Of a stretch of DNA of 64,000 bases, positions 12,895 through 24,779 are shown one piece after another. The position numbers were made by a program, and so were the translations under genes. The notes under the pieces are model-generated. The model did not search any database. It saw nothing but the letters and a program-made list of their open reading frames with translations, and had not been told where the DNA came from. Position 1 is the first letter of the stretch, and every line of letters starts with the position of its first letter. Source of the DNA: Microplitis mediator (taxonomy: Eukaryota; Arthropoda; Insecta; Hymenoptera; Braconidae); the NCBI RefSeq assembly GCF_029852145.1, contig NC_079973.1, positions 14,029,921 to 14,093,920 of the forward strand. The letters run 5' to 3'.

Positions 12895-13520
12895 ACGCGC
12901 CGTTCTCCAACGATAGCGTCCGCAATTCTACACCGATCTTAATGAAACTTAGTATACTTATTCTATGGACGATTACCTTGGATAAGTTCGAAGATGAGCC
13001 AATTCGGCCAATAAGTTTAGAAGTTATGGTAAATTGAAATTTTGTAAAATTTTCAAAAAAAAATTTGTTTGCCGCTTTAACTGGATGTAACTTCTAAACG
13101 GAAAGAGATAGCTTATTTTTGTTTGTTCTATGTGAAAGCTCGTCCGATTGCCTACAATTTTGACTATACAGCTCATTGATTGGACCATTTTTTCTAGTAG
13201 ATAAATGATTTTGAACATTTACAAAATATTATAAAAACTAATTTTATGCAGGTTTTCACTTTGATTATAGCCACAATTTCAAACCGATCACCTTGAAACT
13301 TAGTATACGTATTTTGTGGGTGACTACCTTGTTCGAGTTTGAAAATGAGCTCAATCGGTCGATTAGTTTAGAAGTTATAGCATTTCAAAATTTTCAACAT
13401 GTCCAAAATTCATATTTTTACTTATTCTTCCTTCAATATCTTTTGAATGTGATAACTTATCGACTTTATATAAAATTCATCTGAAAGCTCTTCGAATAAG
13501 CTTTAATTTTCATGCCTATA
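12890..13520 (+). repeat. Two diverged ~330-bp tandem repeat units
   Basis: ATGAAACTTAGTATACTTAT ... AATAAGTTTAGAAGTTATGG at 12941-13028 is repeated as TTGAAACTTAGTATACGTAT ... GATTAGTTTAGAAGTTATAG at 13290-13380, period about 340. Word style resembles the interior of the AACTTCCCGCT family and 43680-43960. Frames in it are not genes. Confidence 0.55.
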
Positions 13521-15590
13521 TATATGCCTAGACCACTGAAATTACTTATTTTACCATTTATTTAATGAAATTTTGCTATTGCATTAGTTCTCCTACTTCT
13601 TAGTACATTCATGGAGCTACTTAAATTCATATTATCGCAGTGTGACAATTATAAAATCCAAACATCTCAATTCAGTGGGTATATACAATTTCGTTTAATT
13701 GACAGTGTATAAATGATATGATATATCAATAACAAGATTAACATTAGTTATAATGATAATATTTTCTATATCGACTCGTCGTTTGGTATTCTAATAGGCT
13801 TTTTATTTCAAATATCAGTACTAATTTCAAGTATGACACTTTGATGTATCACAATCAATTTTTAATTTTAGAATATTTTATTAGTAGATTTTATTGAAAG
13901 CAAATTATCGCCTTTGTCTTTATGGTAGAATTCTTGAGCATTAAAACCATAATCTATCATAATTTTTCGAATAGGGTCCGGAATACCATTGGTCCGATAG
14001 TTTAAATATATGCATACGTATCTTAAAATAACGTCAAATCAAAACATATAGTGCATTATCATCAAAAATTCTTCTGAAGTTCATTTAGTTAGCATCAATT
14101 TTGACATTATACTTAGAATTATTTTATTTTCTTTGTTTTATCATCTCGAGAATTTTTACGAAAATGTAAAAAAAAAATTTTATTTTATTATTAACTTTTA
14201 TGTGAACAGTGAAAAAAATTCAACGAGAAATCTACTTCCATTTTGGCTGCCGAATGGCCTTTTTTTCAATTTCAAACTGCTATTCGACCTTCAATATAAA
14301 TACAATATTAGCAATAATGAAAAATATTCAAATTAAAATTTATTAATTGTTCGAATCAGAATTAATAATAATAAATAGTGTTTATTCGCGGATCTAAATT
14401 TCATATCGCAAGTCAAGATAATGGGAACAAATACATTTTTTTTTTCATTTGTTTAAAACAGGGGGATTGATAACAAAAAATATAAAATTAAATTTTTAAG
14501 CCTTTAGACTGTGGATGTTAATGACTGATGAGTAAGTAGTTTTTCATATGATTCAAGAGCCATTTCGTTTGTATGACGACTTCAGGAAAACACAAATTGT
14601 CTACAACGGCACTATGTGTGCAGAGACTTCATGTGGTAAAGACGATAAAGGCTAAGACGTGGCTTACACAACTACATACAAGCATGTTTTCATCGTAGAA
14701 TGAAGAAGCACACGTTTGCGAAAGTTCAACGAACTGGTGAGAATGCTGGTAGGACACAGCAGTTTCGAAGTTTAAGGTGATGTGGTGCGTTTGTTCAAGA
14801 GTCTTTAAAAAAGTGTATCAAATGCATTTTTCATGTTCTCTTAGTCATATTTCAAAGCACTTAAATTACAAATAAATTGACAATTATTGCGCTCATTTAA
14901 CTCTCTCCCTTTATCTTTCTCTCTAACGCTGAATATCTGTTTGTTACACTCAGTTGATTATAAATCATTGAATTGGAAATGTCGACAGGTGACAATTTGC
15001 CAGACAATAGAAATATGAGCGAAATTCACGAAATACGAGACTAGCTAACCATCGAATGTATCTCACTTTTTGTTTACCTTCTGATGTTCTATACGTTATA
15101 GCACCTCAGTATCAAATTCTCTTCATGGTAGGTCTATATACGCGCTTTTATGTCAATGGATTTTGCTGATGGTGGATTTGGGTTACTGAAAATGCCGCTA
15201 GACCATTTAGGTCAGGTTTATCTGATCGTATTCTAAAACTAGTTGATAAATTTTTATTAACTCTTTTAATATAAATGTATTCGATAAATTCAAACTATTC
15301 GAAACTTTTCGAATTATTCATAACATATTCGTAACTTTTTGAATTATTTGATGCCAATCGAGAAAATTCCAATTAGCTTTCGAATATTCAATTTTTGGTT
15401 AATAGTGAGCTTACAGGAGAAATTATTCTTGTCTAAAATACTACGGTATTATAGTAAAACAGCAACATGTCGGCCGCTTGACAAAAATTGAAATAAGCAC
15501 ATGCAACAATTTCTATGGCCACAGTATAATAGTTTACAATGGTTACAGTAATTTGTGTTATAATCGTTGTCAATTTTATAATGGCCATAC
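13521..15590. other. 2 kb without supported features
   Basis: AT-rich. 14560-14790 is moderately GC-richer and unique in the window, but I find no open frame over 67 codons and no convincing exon. Confidence 0.5.
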
Positions 15591-16064
15591 ACTGTAAGAA
15601 GAGCGGTGTTAAAAATGGACTCATTTTAACTCCGCGTGGTGTTAAAAGGAAATTACACCGGTGTAGGAGGCGTAATTCGGCGGTGTTAAAATACCGGTGT
15701 TGAACCGATGTAAAAGCAGGGTAAACTGCGTCCGCTCAGAGTATTAACTTTGGGAAGCTTATAAAACGGAAAAAATATCTTGACACACACACACACACGC
15801 ACTTAAACACGCGCACACACACACACACACTCAAACTCACGAGTGCACACACGCACACAAACGCGTGCATGCGCATGCATTCAAACACGCAAGCGCACAT
15901 TCCCAAAATAAAATATTTTAACACCGGAAAATTTCATTTAACACCGGTAAAGAATATTTACATCGGTGGTGGCGTTATTTTTACACCGCTTTTGGTGTTG
16001 ATATTTAACACCGCGAATTTTAACACCTAGACCGCTTGGACTTACCCCGGTGATTTTTTACAGT
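15591..16064. mobile_element. Short-word MITE, word GGTGTTAAAA / TTAACACCGG
   Basis: Ends ACTGTAAGAAGAGCGGTG at 15591 and CACCG...TTTTTTACAGT finishing at 16064 form an imperfect TIR (ACTGTAARAA). Both halves are packed with GGTGTTAAAA, CACCGG and complements. An irregular CA-rich tract (15783-15900) lies in the middle. Non-coding. Confidence 0.7.
15783..15900. repeat. Imperfect CA-rich tract
   Basis: CA repeats with CGCA, TCAAACTCACG and GCATGC interruptions. The Cys-rich minus-strand frame across it is an artefact. Confidence 0.85.
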
Positions 16065-17064
16065 CTAGTAATTTTTGCAGTATGTTTACTTCAATATCTT
16101 CAGGTGGCTATCGTGGTCCGGCTTCATTATGACACCATAGCATTTCAGACAAGAATAATTTCTCCGTATAGTTTTTTTAAGTAATCAAAAGTATTTATCT
16201 CGTAGATTCGAATCTTAACTCTATATTTACCTCTGACAAAAATTTGAATTTTTGAATAAATATCACAATTTTAAGCACGGAGGGAAGTTGATCGCATATT
16301 ATCCAACGTAACATAGTATATGCAGTATATATTCTATATTAGACTGGGCCAAAAAAATCGATTGTTTATTTTTTTTTTTCAAGTACATTAAAAATATTAT
16401 TTGGGATGACACAAAATAAATTACTGTGAAAATTTGAGCCTTTAATATTAATATTAAGAGGTGAATCATCGCAATTTTTGATTTTTTTTAATGAGTGGTT
16501 TTTTTTCTCATAACTCTCAAACCATCGAGATAAACGAAATTGATTTTAATGCATTTCTCAAAGGAAATTAAATGCTCTACAAAAAAAGTCTCTTAACAAT
16601 TTTTGCTAAATTCACTCCTTTAAAAGTCATTCAAAGTCGAAGTTAAGTCAAAACGACTTCAATAACCTTAAATGACTTTTGAAGGAGTGAATTTCGCAAA
16701 AATTGTTAAGAGACTTTTTTTGTAGAGCATTTAATTTTTTTTAAGAATATTACTTGGCTTTTTCCGGAAACTCATTTTTACATGAATTACAAAATTCCGA
16801 AGTTAAACAATCAAATTATAGAATCATACCAATGTTCAAGGTATGATTATAAAGAAACGGTTCATCTGATGAAAAATATTAATCTGAACTTTTTTGTAGA
16901 GCATTCAATTTTAGAAATGTATTCAAGTCAATTTCGTTTATCTCGATGGTTTAAGAGTTATAAGACAAAAACCCGCTTATAAAAAAAAATCAAAAATTGC
17001 GATGATACACCTCTTAATATTAATATTAAGGGCTTATATTTTCACAATACCTATGCAGGAGCTG

Positions 17065-17909
17065 CCAAAGTTGAACGACGGGGCCCAGCACTGGGTAACC
17101 TAGCTTTGGCACACCTATATTGGCCCATGCTTGGCTCAAGATTGGGTATTCAGTCCTGGCCGTTACAATGATTACCCGGGCTTGGGCCACGACTGGGTAA
17201 CCTAGCCTTGGCCGTCCAATGACATCCCAGACTTGGGCCAAGGTAGGATTACCCAAGTTTGGCTATACCTATAGTTTAATAAGTAGATCATATAAATGTA
17301 TCAGTTCAACATTAATAGGTTTGTCCAGTAGTTACCGTTTGGACACAGCAACCAGAAGGACGGCAGTTTGCGCCCAGAGCCCAGCAGAATTTTTACCGAG
17401 TTTTTTTCACATCATTTACCTCCCTTCGATAGTTTAAACGTTAATGATCATGAACTCTACTAGGACAATTATGATAAAAATTTTTTTTAACAGGGGTTCG
17501 CACTTTTTTCTCTATTACACTCAAGTCCACGAACGGTACTATCTTTGTTGCACTTGTGCAGTAAATGGAAACTTTAGCCGAGTTTTTCTCTTAATCAAAC
17601 GAATATTGTCAAACAATTAAAGCGCACTTCGCTAGATTAGACAGTAATGCATCAAAGTGCGCTCTGTGTTTTGTATTGAGAGATTTTATTTCCGAAAAAA
17701 ACCCAGCGAAAAATATCTGATAACCCCTGTTTTAATTAAATTTCTTTGTTCTGTCGATGTATGGGCCAGGTCTGGGAACTAAGCATAGGCCAGGTCTAGC
17801 AACCAGGGCTGGCCCAGTTTTATTATTTCAGACTTTTACCAAGGCTGGCTTATAAGCTTGGCCCAAGGTTCTACATAATTGGGCCAAGCCTGGGCCCGTC
17901 GTTTTTTTC
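17065..17909. mobile_element. Short-word element B inside A, word TTGGCCCAAG
   Basis: AACGACGGGGCCCAG near the left end is mirrored by TGGGCCCGTCGTTT at 17891-17904. Both flanks of the interior are filled with GGCCCAAGCTTGGG-like words (CTTGGGCCACGACTGGGTAA, TTGGCCGTCCAATG). It interrupts the right arm of element A cleanly, so it is younger than A. Confidence 0.7.
17491..17729. mobile_element. hAT-like MITE C inside B
   Basis: Ends CAGGGGTT and AACCCCTG are perfect 8-bp inverted repeats of hAT style, flanked by TTTTTTAA and TTTTAATT, an imperfect 8-bp candidate duplication. Contains a hairpin AGCGCACTT/AAGTGCGCT (17621-17663). The third level of the A-B-C nest. Confidence 0.55.
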
Positions 17910-17975
17910 GTCATCCCAAACAATATTTTTGATGTATTTTAAAAAAAATATAGTCAATTTTTTTGGCCTAGTCTA

Positions 17976-20540
17976 TTTTATATGCCTTCAGGCTATATAT
18001 TTTATCGGCCCAACATTCTACATCAAAATGATGATACTAAACGCAAATACTCATGTGCTACCAAATAAATTTTTTGAGCTTTAGGAAAAAAAAAATACAT
18101 AGAGAAAGTTGAATTATTTTAAATAAATGCAAATTAAAAAAAAAACTTTTTTTAATGAATTATTGCTTTGTATTTTGTAAAGAAGATGAAATTTAATTAA
18201 AGTACTGAAAAAAAATGTCAAAAGCATTTTTTATTTAGAGTATGATGAGGCATCTAATAAAAATTTAATGAAAGACAAAAATAAAAATAAACTATTACAT
18301 CCATGGGTTTTTCAAGGAACAAAAATTGCATCGCAATAGTGTCGACAAAGGAAAGAAGAAGGATAAAGAGTAAAGAGACAATAAAGTAAAAACTGAGAGA
18401 AAATAATTGGGGAAAAAAAGAACATAATTTAACTGCCTTTCTATTTAAGCAGGCTAAAATTTTTACAATAAAAAAGAATCCCGAATTTAATATTTGTTCG
18501 TTATGGGAAGAATTTTTTATCATTTTATATGAGTGTAGAATATTTTCCGAATGAAAAACGAATAAAATATTAATCATTATGTAACATAAACTTTAGAATA
18601 ATCAACATTGATCGTGGTTTAAAAAGATCGATATAATGTTATTTTTTTTTTTTTTTTCAAATTAAAACAGGAGATTTACATAGAAAATTCATAAAATTTA
18701 TAAATAATTATATGTGATAAGCTGAGTGAAAAAATTTAAGGACAGTTTTATTATCTTGCTGAGGTCCCCTACATTATGTGACAGAATCTTGCGATCTGCG
18801 TAAGAATGTACCAGCATATTTTTCCTTTCCTCGCTGGCTCTTCACTTCTCAAGTACCATCCACATTCCCATTATTGCGATAAGAAATAATAAATAGTGCC
18901 GAGAATAACATACAGACGATAGGTTTTACCAAAAATACGAATAACAAAAATACGATCAAGTTGGACTATTAATATGTCTGTACAACATACAAGCATAATA
19001 ATAAACTATACGTAATTTGTTCTATATATGTCACTTTCTGGCATTTTTAGGGTCCAAAAAGTTAATGATTAAGCTATCTTATGAGTCTGATGATCCGGAA
19101 AAAATTCCAAAGAAATATTTTCACACGAAAAAATTTTTTTATATTGAGTGTACTCATATAAAATATAAATTGGATAATGAACAAAATTGTTTTTCTATTG
19201 GTTATAAACTAGAGCTTACATCAGTATTATGCAAATATTTTGTCCAACCAGTAAAGAATGTTATTAGATTTTTTTCACTCGATCAAATTGAATTCCTTGA
19301 CTATAGTGAATCCCTCGATTTTATTTAAAATACCAATGACAAAGTCAAATTCCACACGTTTTCCTTCTTTTACCTTTGTATACAGAGATTGAAAAACTTC
19401 TGTACTAATCATCAATTTTAAAAATAAATAAGAATAAACGCCTTAATATTCATATATTTTTTAAACCATATTTACAGATAACTACACTGAAAAATAAATT
19501 ATCTGGAAAAGTAAAGTCTATTCCATAAAAGTCTACTATTCATAGATGTTAATGTATGGCATTACATTAAGAATCGGCACCCACATGTAATAGCTCATAG
19601 AAAGTTTAGAATCGATTGAAACCTGTAAATCAAGCAAATCAGTAAAGCTGCGATTCCTTTAACGAAAAATTATTATTACAAATTGTTATTTTAAATATTT
19701 TGTATGTGATCGGTAAATTTATGAGTTTCCAAAACTGAAAATCAAAATATTCGAAGAGTGTCATCATTGAAAAAATTATTTAAATTGACAACATAAGTGA
19801 ATATTAAAAATTTAATGTTTATTTTCTAAATATTAATATTTTAAATTAAATAATATAGAAGTAAAATATTAATAATTTTCTTTTCAGTAGATATGAAAGT
19901 TTATATAGAGGGTGAAAAGCAACGTAATTTATGAATAATGTTGTTAAAAAATGTAAATAAGTATTGTGACGACTAACTGAAGTTATCAGTTGTCGTGTCA
20001 ACTCTTGTGAGAAAATTGTTCGAGTGTAATTTTCACTCGACTACATTTGACGCAACTCTATTTCGACCGTTACCAAAAGATAACACCATAAACATAAAAA
20101 TGATACACAGCAAAACTTGAATAAATAAACTCAAGTTGTAATAAAAAATATACTTTTTATTACTTATAAAACACAATTCAGTTTTTTTTTTGTTTCTTTT
20201 TTTTTAAATTACTAAGTTTTAGACTTTAACTAAAAACTTGAGAAGCTTGGGAATTTGTTAGCATTTATCCACAAGACAATTTAAGACACCGTAGGGACTT
20301 TTAAACTTTTTATTTTTCTACTTTTTGATTCAACTCGTTTTGTTCGGAATTCAACACTTCTTTTTCGTCTTTAGCCGCGAGCTAAATATTCACTTACAAA
20401 TAAGTAACTAACTTTACTACTCGATTGTTTTAAATGTTAAAACATTTTTCAAAGTACTATCATGAATTCTGTACTGAATCTATATAATAATCCTCAATGG
20501 TACGTGTGTACAACAATACTAGTATTATAGATTCCATAGT
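17976..20540. other. 2.5 kb AT-rich, no confident gene
   Basis: A 103-codon plus frame (19017-19328) has a balanced, charged composition. A 107-codon minus frame (18254-18577) is Phe/Leu/Ser-rich. Neither begins with a supported start context or shows a known motif. In DNA this AT-rich, a few such frames are expected by chance. Confidence 0.5.
19017..19328 (+). other. Unassigned 103-codon open frame, doubtful
   Basis: Opens on a TTG codon; the product would be lysine-, aspartate- and phenylalanine-rich without signal peptide, cysteine pattern or repeat. I do not recognise it. Reported only because its composition is less A/T-run-driven than neighbouring frames; most probably chance. Confidence 0.15.
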
Positions 20541-20546
20541 AGCATA

Positions 20547-20606
<60 letters not shown>
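20541..20606. repeat. (TG)n(TA)n microsatellite
   Basis: A short TGTGTG stretch followed by about 26 TA units. Confidence 0.95.
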
Positions 20607-20607
<1 letters not shown>

Positions 20608-21013
20608 TTAACAAATAAAATCGATAAACATCGAACGTAACATGTATCACTCAGGATAAATGAACAGTGGATATAATACGTGCTTGAAATACTTCAATGC
20701 AAATAAAAAATCATAGGTACATAGAAAAATATAGTCGCGATGAAAAAAAAAATATATTATATATTTTCCTTGTGAATACGGAAATATACTATGCTTAAAA
20801 ACGTTGTCAACAATGAATTACTAATAATAATCATTTTTTACCTGTAGATATTGAATCAAAAAATTTTCACATTTTTTTTTTTTTTTAATTAAATTTTTAT
20901 CAATTTTATTTATTAATATTATATAAATATTTGTGATAAAATTTTTTATTCATATGGAAAAAATTCAATTATGATGAATTTTGGTAATTGTCAAATAATG
21001 TAACAACACTTAC

Positions 21014-21094
21014 CCGCAAATTCTCGAGTTGTGAACGAACAAACTCTGCTCGTTTGGCAATATCGGGACTCGCCACTGGAAACGAACCCATATA
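21014..21094 (-). CDS. Candidate first coding exon of a minus-strand host gene
   Basis: On the minus strand a strong acceptor (T-rich tract then TTCCAG) precedes TAT-ATG, and the frame runs 26 codons from 21091 down to 21014, ending in phase 0 at the consensus donor CGG|GTAAGT. The peptide starts MGSFPVASPDIAKRAEFVRS and continues with a short charged, helix-prone segment. Codon usage and GC content exceed the surrounding DNA. With the upstream donor at 22585 it gives a classic layout: non-coding exon 1, ~1.5-kb intron, exon with the start codon. I do not recognise the protein, and later exons are not identified; they would lie below 20998 on this strand. Not seen elsewhere in the window, unlike most sequence here. 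Confidence 0.6.
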
Positions 21095-21582
21095 CTGGAA
21101 AAAAAAAAAATTAAAAAATCATAAAAGATAAATAACTATATATTCTGATTTGATTGATTACATAGCTATGTAAATACCGTTGAAATAACGTTAAAAAAAA
21201 AATAAATGAAACAATTTATTGCTCTCTCAGAGTCCGTAGCGTAGTAAATTATATCATTTTTTTTTCAATCAATTTCCAGTTACAAAGTGTGTTGATTTTT
21301 TTAGTCATTTATCACGCTCGATGTTGATGTTACAAATTTAATCATTTTTTTCTATGCATCTTTAATCAACGCAAACCATGTATAAAACAATTGAGTTTCT
21401 CAAAATAAATCAATTTATTACTAACAATACAATTAAAACGACTCATCACACACGATCAAAAATAACATATTGTATTTAATTAAAAACAAATAAATATGTA
21501 AATTAATTTATAAAAATCGGGTGATCCTTGTAAATATTTTTTTCCCTTTAATAGTTTAAAAAATAATTATAATAAAAAAAAA

Positions 21583-21730
21583 AATCTAGTCAACGGTTGA
21601 CCCCGCGGGCCAGCCCTAAAATTTTCCGTTGTTTTCCAGCTCGAGGAGCTCCTTGAACTCGAAAACATTATTGTGCATTAAAAACTCGATTTTCGAAAAT
21701 TTACAATTTTCTTAGCGGAAAGTTAAAAAT
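21583..21730 (-). mobile_element. Minimal AACTTCCCGCT-family copy (both ends, core deleted)
   Basis: Reverse orientation. CTTTCCGCTAAGAAAATTGT on the minus strand marks one end (about 21700-21725), and GACCCCGCGGGCCAGCCC near 21600 marks the other. Only ~150 bp against ~1 kb for copies B and C, so an internal-deletion derivative. Confidence 0.65.
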
Positions 21731-22077
21731 TACGTAACAATAAAATATAAAATGTAAAAATAAAACATCAATTGAAAATCCAATAGCATTTAACTCGATG
21801 CACTTGAGCAATATTAAATGTCACGAGATTGAATACGAACGTAATTTAATAAATTGGTGATCAAACGTACAAGGGAGAAATTAATTGTCGAGCAACCCTT
21901 ATCATTTTGAACAGGATCCAATCATGTTCATTCGCGGAATTCGTTGAGAGATTTTATATTGTTATTCTAAATATTGTATCACTGTTATCCGGTATACACG
22001 TTTACTTTATAATTATTGTAACCATTAAAAATTAAAAATTAACGACAAGCCAAGATAATTGAATGTACAGTAGGACC

Positions 22078-22226
22078 TCGTTATAAGACTAGTTCGGGGC
22101 TGTAGAGGAAAAAATTCGTAGAATTGAGGTACCTCCACTATTGTGCTTAACAGCGTTTGCGCCCAAACTTCGCTATAAGACTATCGCCGTTTTGCGTTTT
22201 GTTTATGTATTCGGTTCAACTCCACT
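22078..22226. mobile_element. Possible pogo/Tc1-like MITE remnant
   Basis: CAGTAGGACCTCGTTATAAG preceded by TA closely resembles pogo/Tigger-type termini. A degenerate partner (GGTTCAACTCCACT) lies at about 22210. No transposase sequence. Boundaries uncertain. Confidence 0.4.
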
Positions 22227-22585
22227 CTATTATACAGTAAAGTTATTTTATATATGATCATAAATAAATGATTATATATAAGTAATAATTTTTTTTTTGA
22301 TGCGAATTTGTCCTTATCGGAGTAAAAAATTCGTAAACAAAAACATTTCGTTTGTAATCATTTTTGTGCAAATTGAAATGTAGACCTCAACTGGAGCTCA
22401 AAAAATGTCATTTTCATCCTGACAAGAATGCGCACATATAGTCATTGATAAGACCAGAAGTATTAGCTACTCACCTCAAGCACTTATTACCAGGAAACTT
22501 ATATATCAGACAATAATAAAAAAAAAGACGGAATCATTGAAGACTCAAATTATTCGGCGAAAGGAAAAAGATAAAACTCACTCAC

Positions 22586-22760
22586 CGGTGATGTTCAACT
22601 CGATATAGAATTTTTCCTCGGCACGTGGTCAATAATCGTCGTCGGTCTGGCGTCCTCTCGCACAAAGATAAACGTTGCAGTAATTCAAACACTGATCACC
22701 TTCCAGTACTAGCCGATCACAGCAATATCGAGCTCCAATTCATGGAAATTAATCGTTAAT
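22586..22760 (-). other. Candidate non-coding first exon (5' UTR), minus strand
   Basis: On the minus strand this unique, GC-richer block ends at the consensus donor CACCG|GTGAGTGAG (exon edge 22586). It has no long frame and lies upstream of the exon at 21014-21094, so it is the natural 5' UTR exon. The transcription start is not visible; 22760 is only a guess at the upstream limit, and 22780-22970 may be promoter. Confidence 0.45.
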
Positions 22761-23129
22761 TTTATCGTAATAATACAATCTTGACTCTCGTACAATGCAA
22801 TAACAAAAAAAACTCGTCAAAAGTATCAAAACATGTGTTGGCAAACTCGTGGCGCGTCCAGAATGGCGACAGGTCGTTAATGTCGTTATCTTCCTTCAAT
22901 TTCCATTCATGGTACTTGTACTGTTCACCAGATGGGGTCTCGGTTGTTTGTCTAGTAACTCTCTAGTTAAAGTCGGCTAACAATAAACTTGAAATTATTA
23001 CTACCAAGGAGCAATTTATCGATGATTGTTCCTACACTTGAAGTCATTCAACATTTTAAAGCCCCAAATGGCGACTGAACACGTTTTTGGTTGTATAAAA
23101 TGAACATGAATACGGTTAACTCCGTGTCT

Positions 23130-23790
23130 TCTCAGTACGGTTGATTTACCAAAAACTTATTGTAAACTGCTCGTAATTTATCGTTATCAATTAGCATTAA
23201 GCTGCCACCAACCCGTCTGAATACTTTCGGGCTTGGCAAGTAACTTAACAATTCATCGAGAGCAGCAGCTTGATTATGTGTCATTTCCACGATTGCAGGT
23301 ACTTTGTTGTTTGATAACCATCTTTTGGCTTGCCAATCGACCAGATTGGATTCACGTCTGGTCCAAATCTTACCGGTAGCTCCGTCATAATCAATTCCAA
23401 ACGTTTTAATGGCATCCACGCCCGAGATTATCTCGTACTTCAGCGTCGCATCACTGGTACTTCCAGTGGACTGATTTTATCCTTGATCTCGACTGGCAAC
23501 GTGATTATGGCCTGTACGATCATTAAAGAGCCGTCCGTGACAGTAGCCGCATCATATGGCACAAGTCAAAATTTCATACCCAGTTTCTCTCGTCAATCTC
23601 TCATCCACGCGTGGCTCCTATATTTAACAAGGCTTTCCTCGGCTATTTGTCGAAGAATACACTTTTTCTTGTCTTTGTTCTCGATACATACATGCCGATG
23701 ACCTGGCAAATCCGAAGCTTAATGCTCCTTCGAACAGTTATGAACTCATTGGCATACTGTGCAAGTAATTACGTGCTTGTCTTGCAGCAG
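23130..23790 (-). pseudogene. Ty3/gypsy-type pol fragment (protease region)
   Basis: On the minus strand, broken frames give a C-X2-C remnant (ITCTVCQ, near 23750), then VQAIITLPVEI, then after a frameshift YEIISGVDAIKTFGIDYDG and a linker (DWQAKRWLSNNK ... PSPKVFRRVGG) ending at a stop at 23132. The protease flap-and-ILGxDF-like order (here IISGVDAIKTFGI) is typical of Ty3/gypsy aspartic proteases before the RT. At least two frame breaks; no RT, integrase or LTR remains. It abuts the BEL fragment head to head. Confidence 0.45.
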
Positions 23791-23795
23791 ACGCC

Positions 23796-24254
23796 ATGCA
23801 AGCAGCAATAGCGATGAAACGAATGTCAAGAGAGTCGGCAGCAGAGCTCGAGCACTTCTACACCTCGTCCACTCAGGTGCGACAAAGCATTGAAACTCTG
23901 AAACGATCAATGCCAGGAATAGACGACTTCTTGATCTTTCTGACCATACAGCGGTTTGATCCTGAGACCATGAAGGCATGGGAGAATCGTTTGGGTGCGT
24001 CTAAAGATCCGGCTACTTGGAAGCGTCTATCTGATTTTATCTTGTCCAGGCTTCTAACTCTCAAATCCTATGAGCATTCGAGCCATCCCAAACCCGCTGC
24101 AGCGAGACCGTCCAATGTCCAGGTACACTACATGGGCCAAAATCTTAACCATCGGAATCCTCAGCAGCCGTTCAGATGCAACATCTGCTCAGAGGATCAC
24201 CCCACCTCTCGATGCCCGCAATACTGCAATAAAACCGCTGCCAAACGCAGCTAG
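23796..24254 (+). pseudogene. BEL/Pao gag (C-terminal part) with CCHC knuckle
   Basis: 152-codon frame. Residues ~15-95 follow the DUF1759/gag pattern of BEL elements (RQSIETLKRSM, DFLIFLTIQRFDPETMKAWE, TWKRLSDFILSRLLTL). Residues 128-140 form a zinc knuckle C-X2-C-X3-H-X4-C. After the stop at 24252, a second cysteine region (CYNCLGNH, then a frame-shifted CPSHRRSGKCDKKH) continues to about 24360, as in intact BEL gag. The N-terminal half is absent, so this is not a functional gag. Confidence 0.75.
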
Positions 24255-24399
24255 CTTAGCGCCAAGTATTATCTCTGCTATAACTGCTTAGGGAATCATC
24301 TATCATCTCCTGTCCTTCGCATCGGCGCAGCGGCAAATGTGACAAGAAACACTACTCTTCCATTCATTAGCATCTTGCAAAAGCATCACCAGAGCGTCG

Positions 24400-24657
24400 T
24401 TGGATCACCAACGACGACACCACGAACCAGCGTGGGACTCACGTAAATTACACAAGCAGTCAACGAAGATCTGCATCATCGCTGAGCACGGCGAGAAGTG
24501 CAATGTACGAGTTTTAATTAACCAAGGGTCTAAAATCTCCCTCATCTCTGAAAGGGTGATACAGAGGGTCAAGCTGCAACGGAAGCTCATGTCATTGCTA
24601 ATCGTTGGCATCGGAGCTCGTTCTTGCGCAAAGACCCGAGGAATTGTAAAGCTCTAG
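24400..24657 (+). pseudogene. BEL/Pao aspartic protease remnant, active-site Asp lost
   Basis: Pattern VLINQGSKISLISERVIQRV followed by a conserved VGIG turn matches BEL proteases, whose active site is normally Asp-Gln-Gly-Ser. Here residue 41 is Asn (codon AAC), so the catalytic aspartate is gone. Short, and broken from gag and RT by stops. Confidence 0.65.
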
Positions 24658-24779
24658 ATACAGGCTCACTTCGACGCAGCTGCCAGTCTGTCTCTGATGG
24701 CCCACATTCTACCCAAGTTAACAAAAGCTCTGCCATCTTGACAACCATCCAATTGCATCTAGCCTCACCTACAAGGTCT

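Larger units (their letters stand above)
16339..17975. mobile_element. Foldback element A (TTAGACTGGGCC ends), interrupted
   Basis: Left end TTAGACTGGGCCAAAAAAAT is mirrored by the block GTCAATTTTTTTGGCCTAGT at 17953-17972. Arms carry CTCTTAATATTAATATTAAG and CTCTACAAAAAAAGTC. An inner palindrome centres near 16650. The right arm is broken by element B at about 17065, and arm sequence resumes at TCATCCCAAACAATATTTTT. Confidence 0.75.

Noticed and set aside
18254..18577. 107-codon hydrophobic ORF, minus strand
   Set aside because: Phe/Leu/Ser-rich as expected from antisense of A-rich DNA; several overlapping A/T runs; no conserved pattern.
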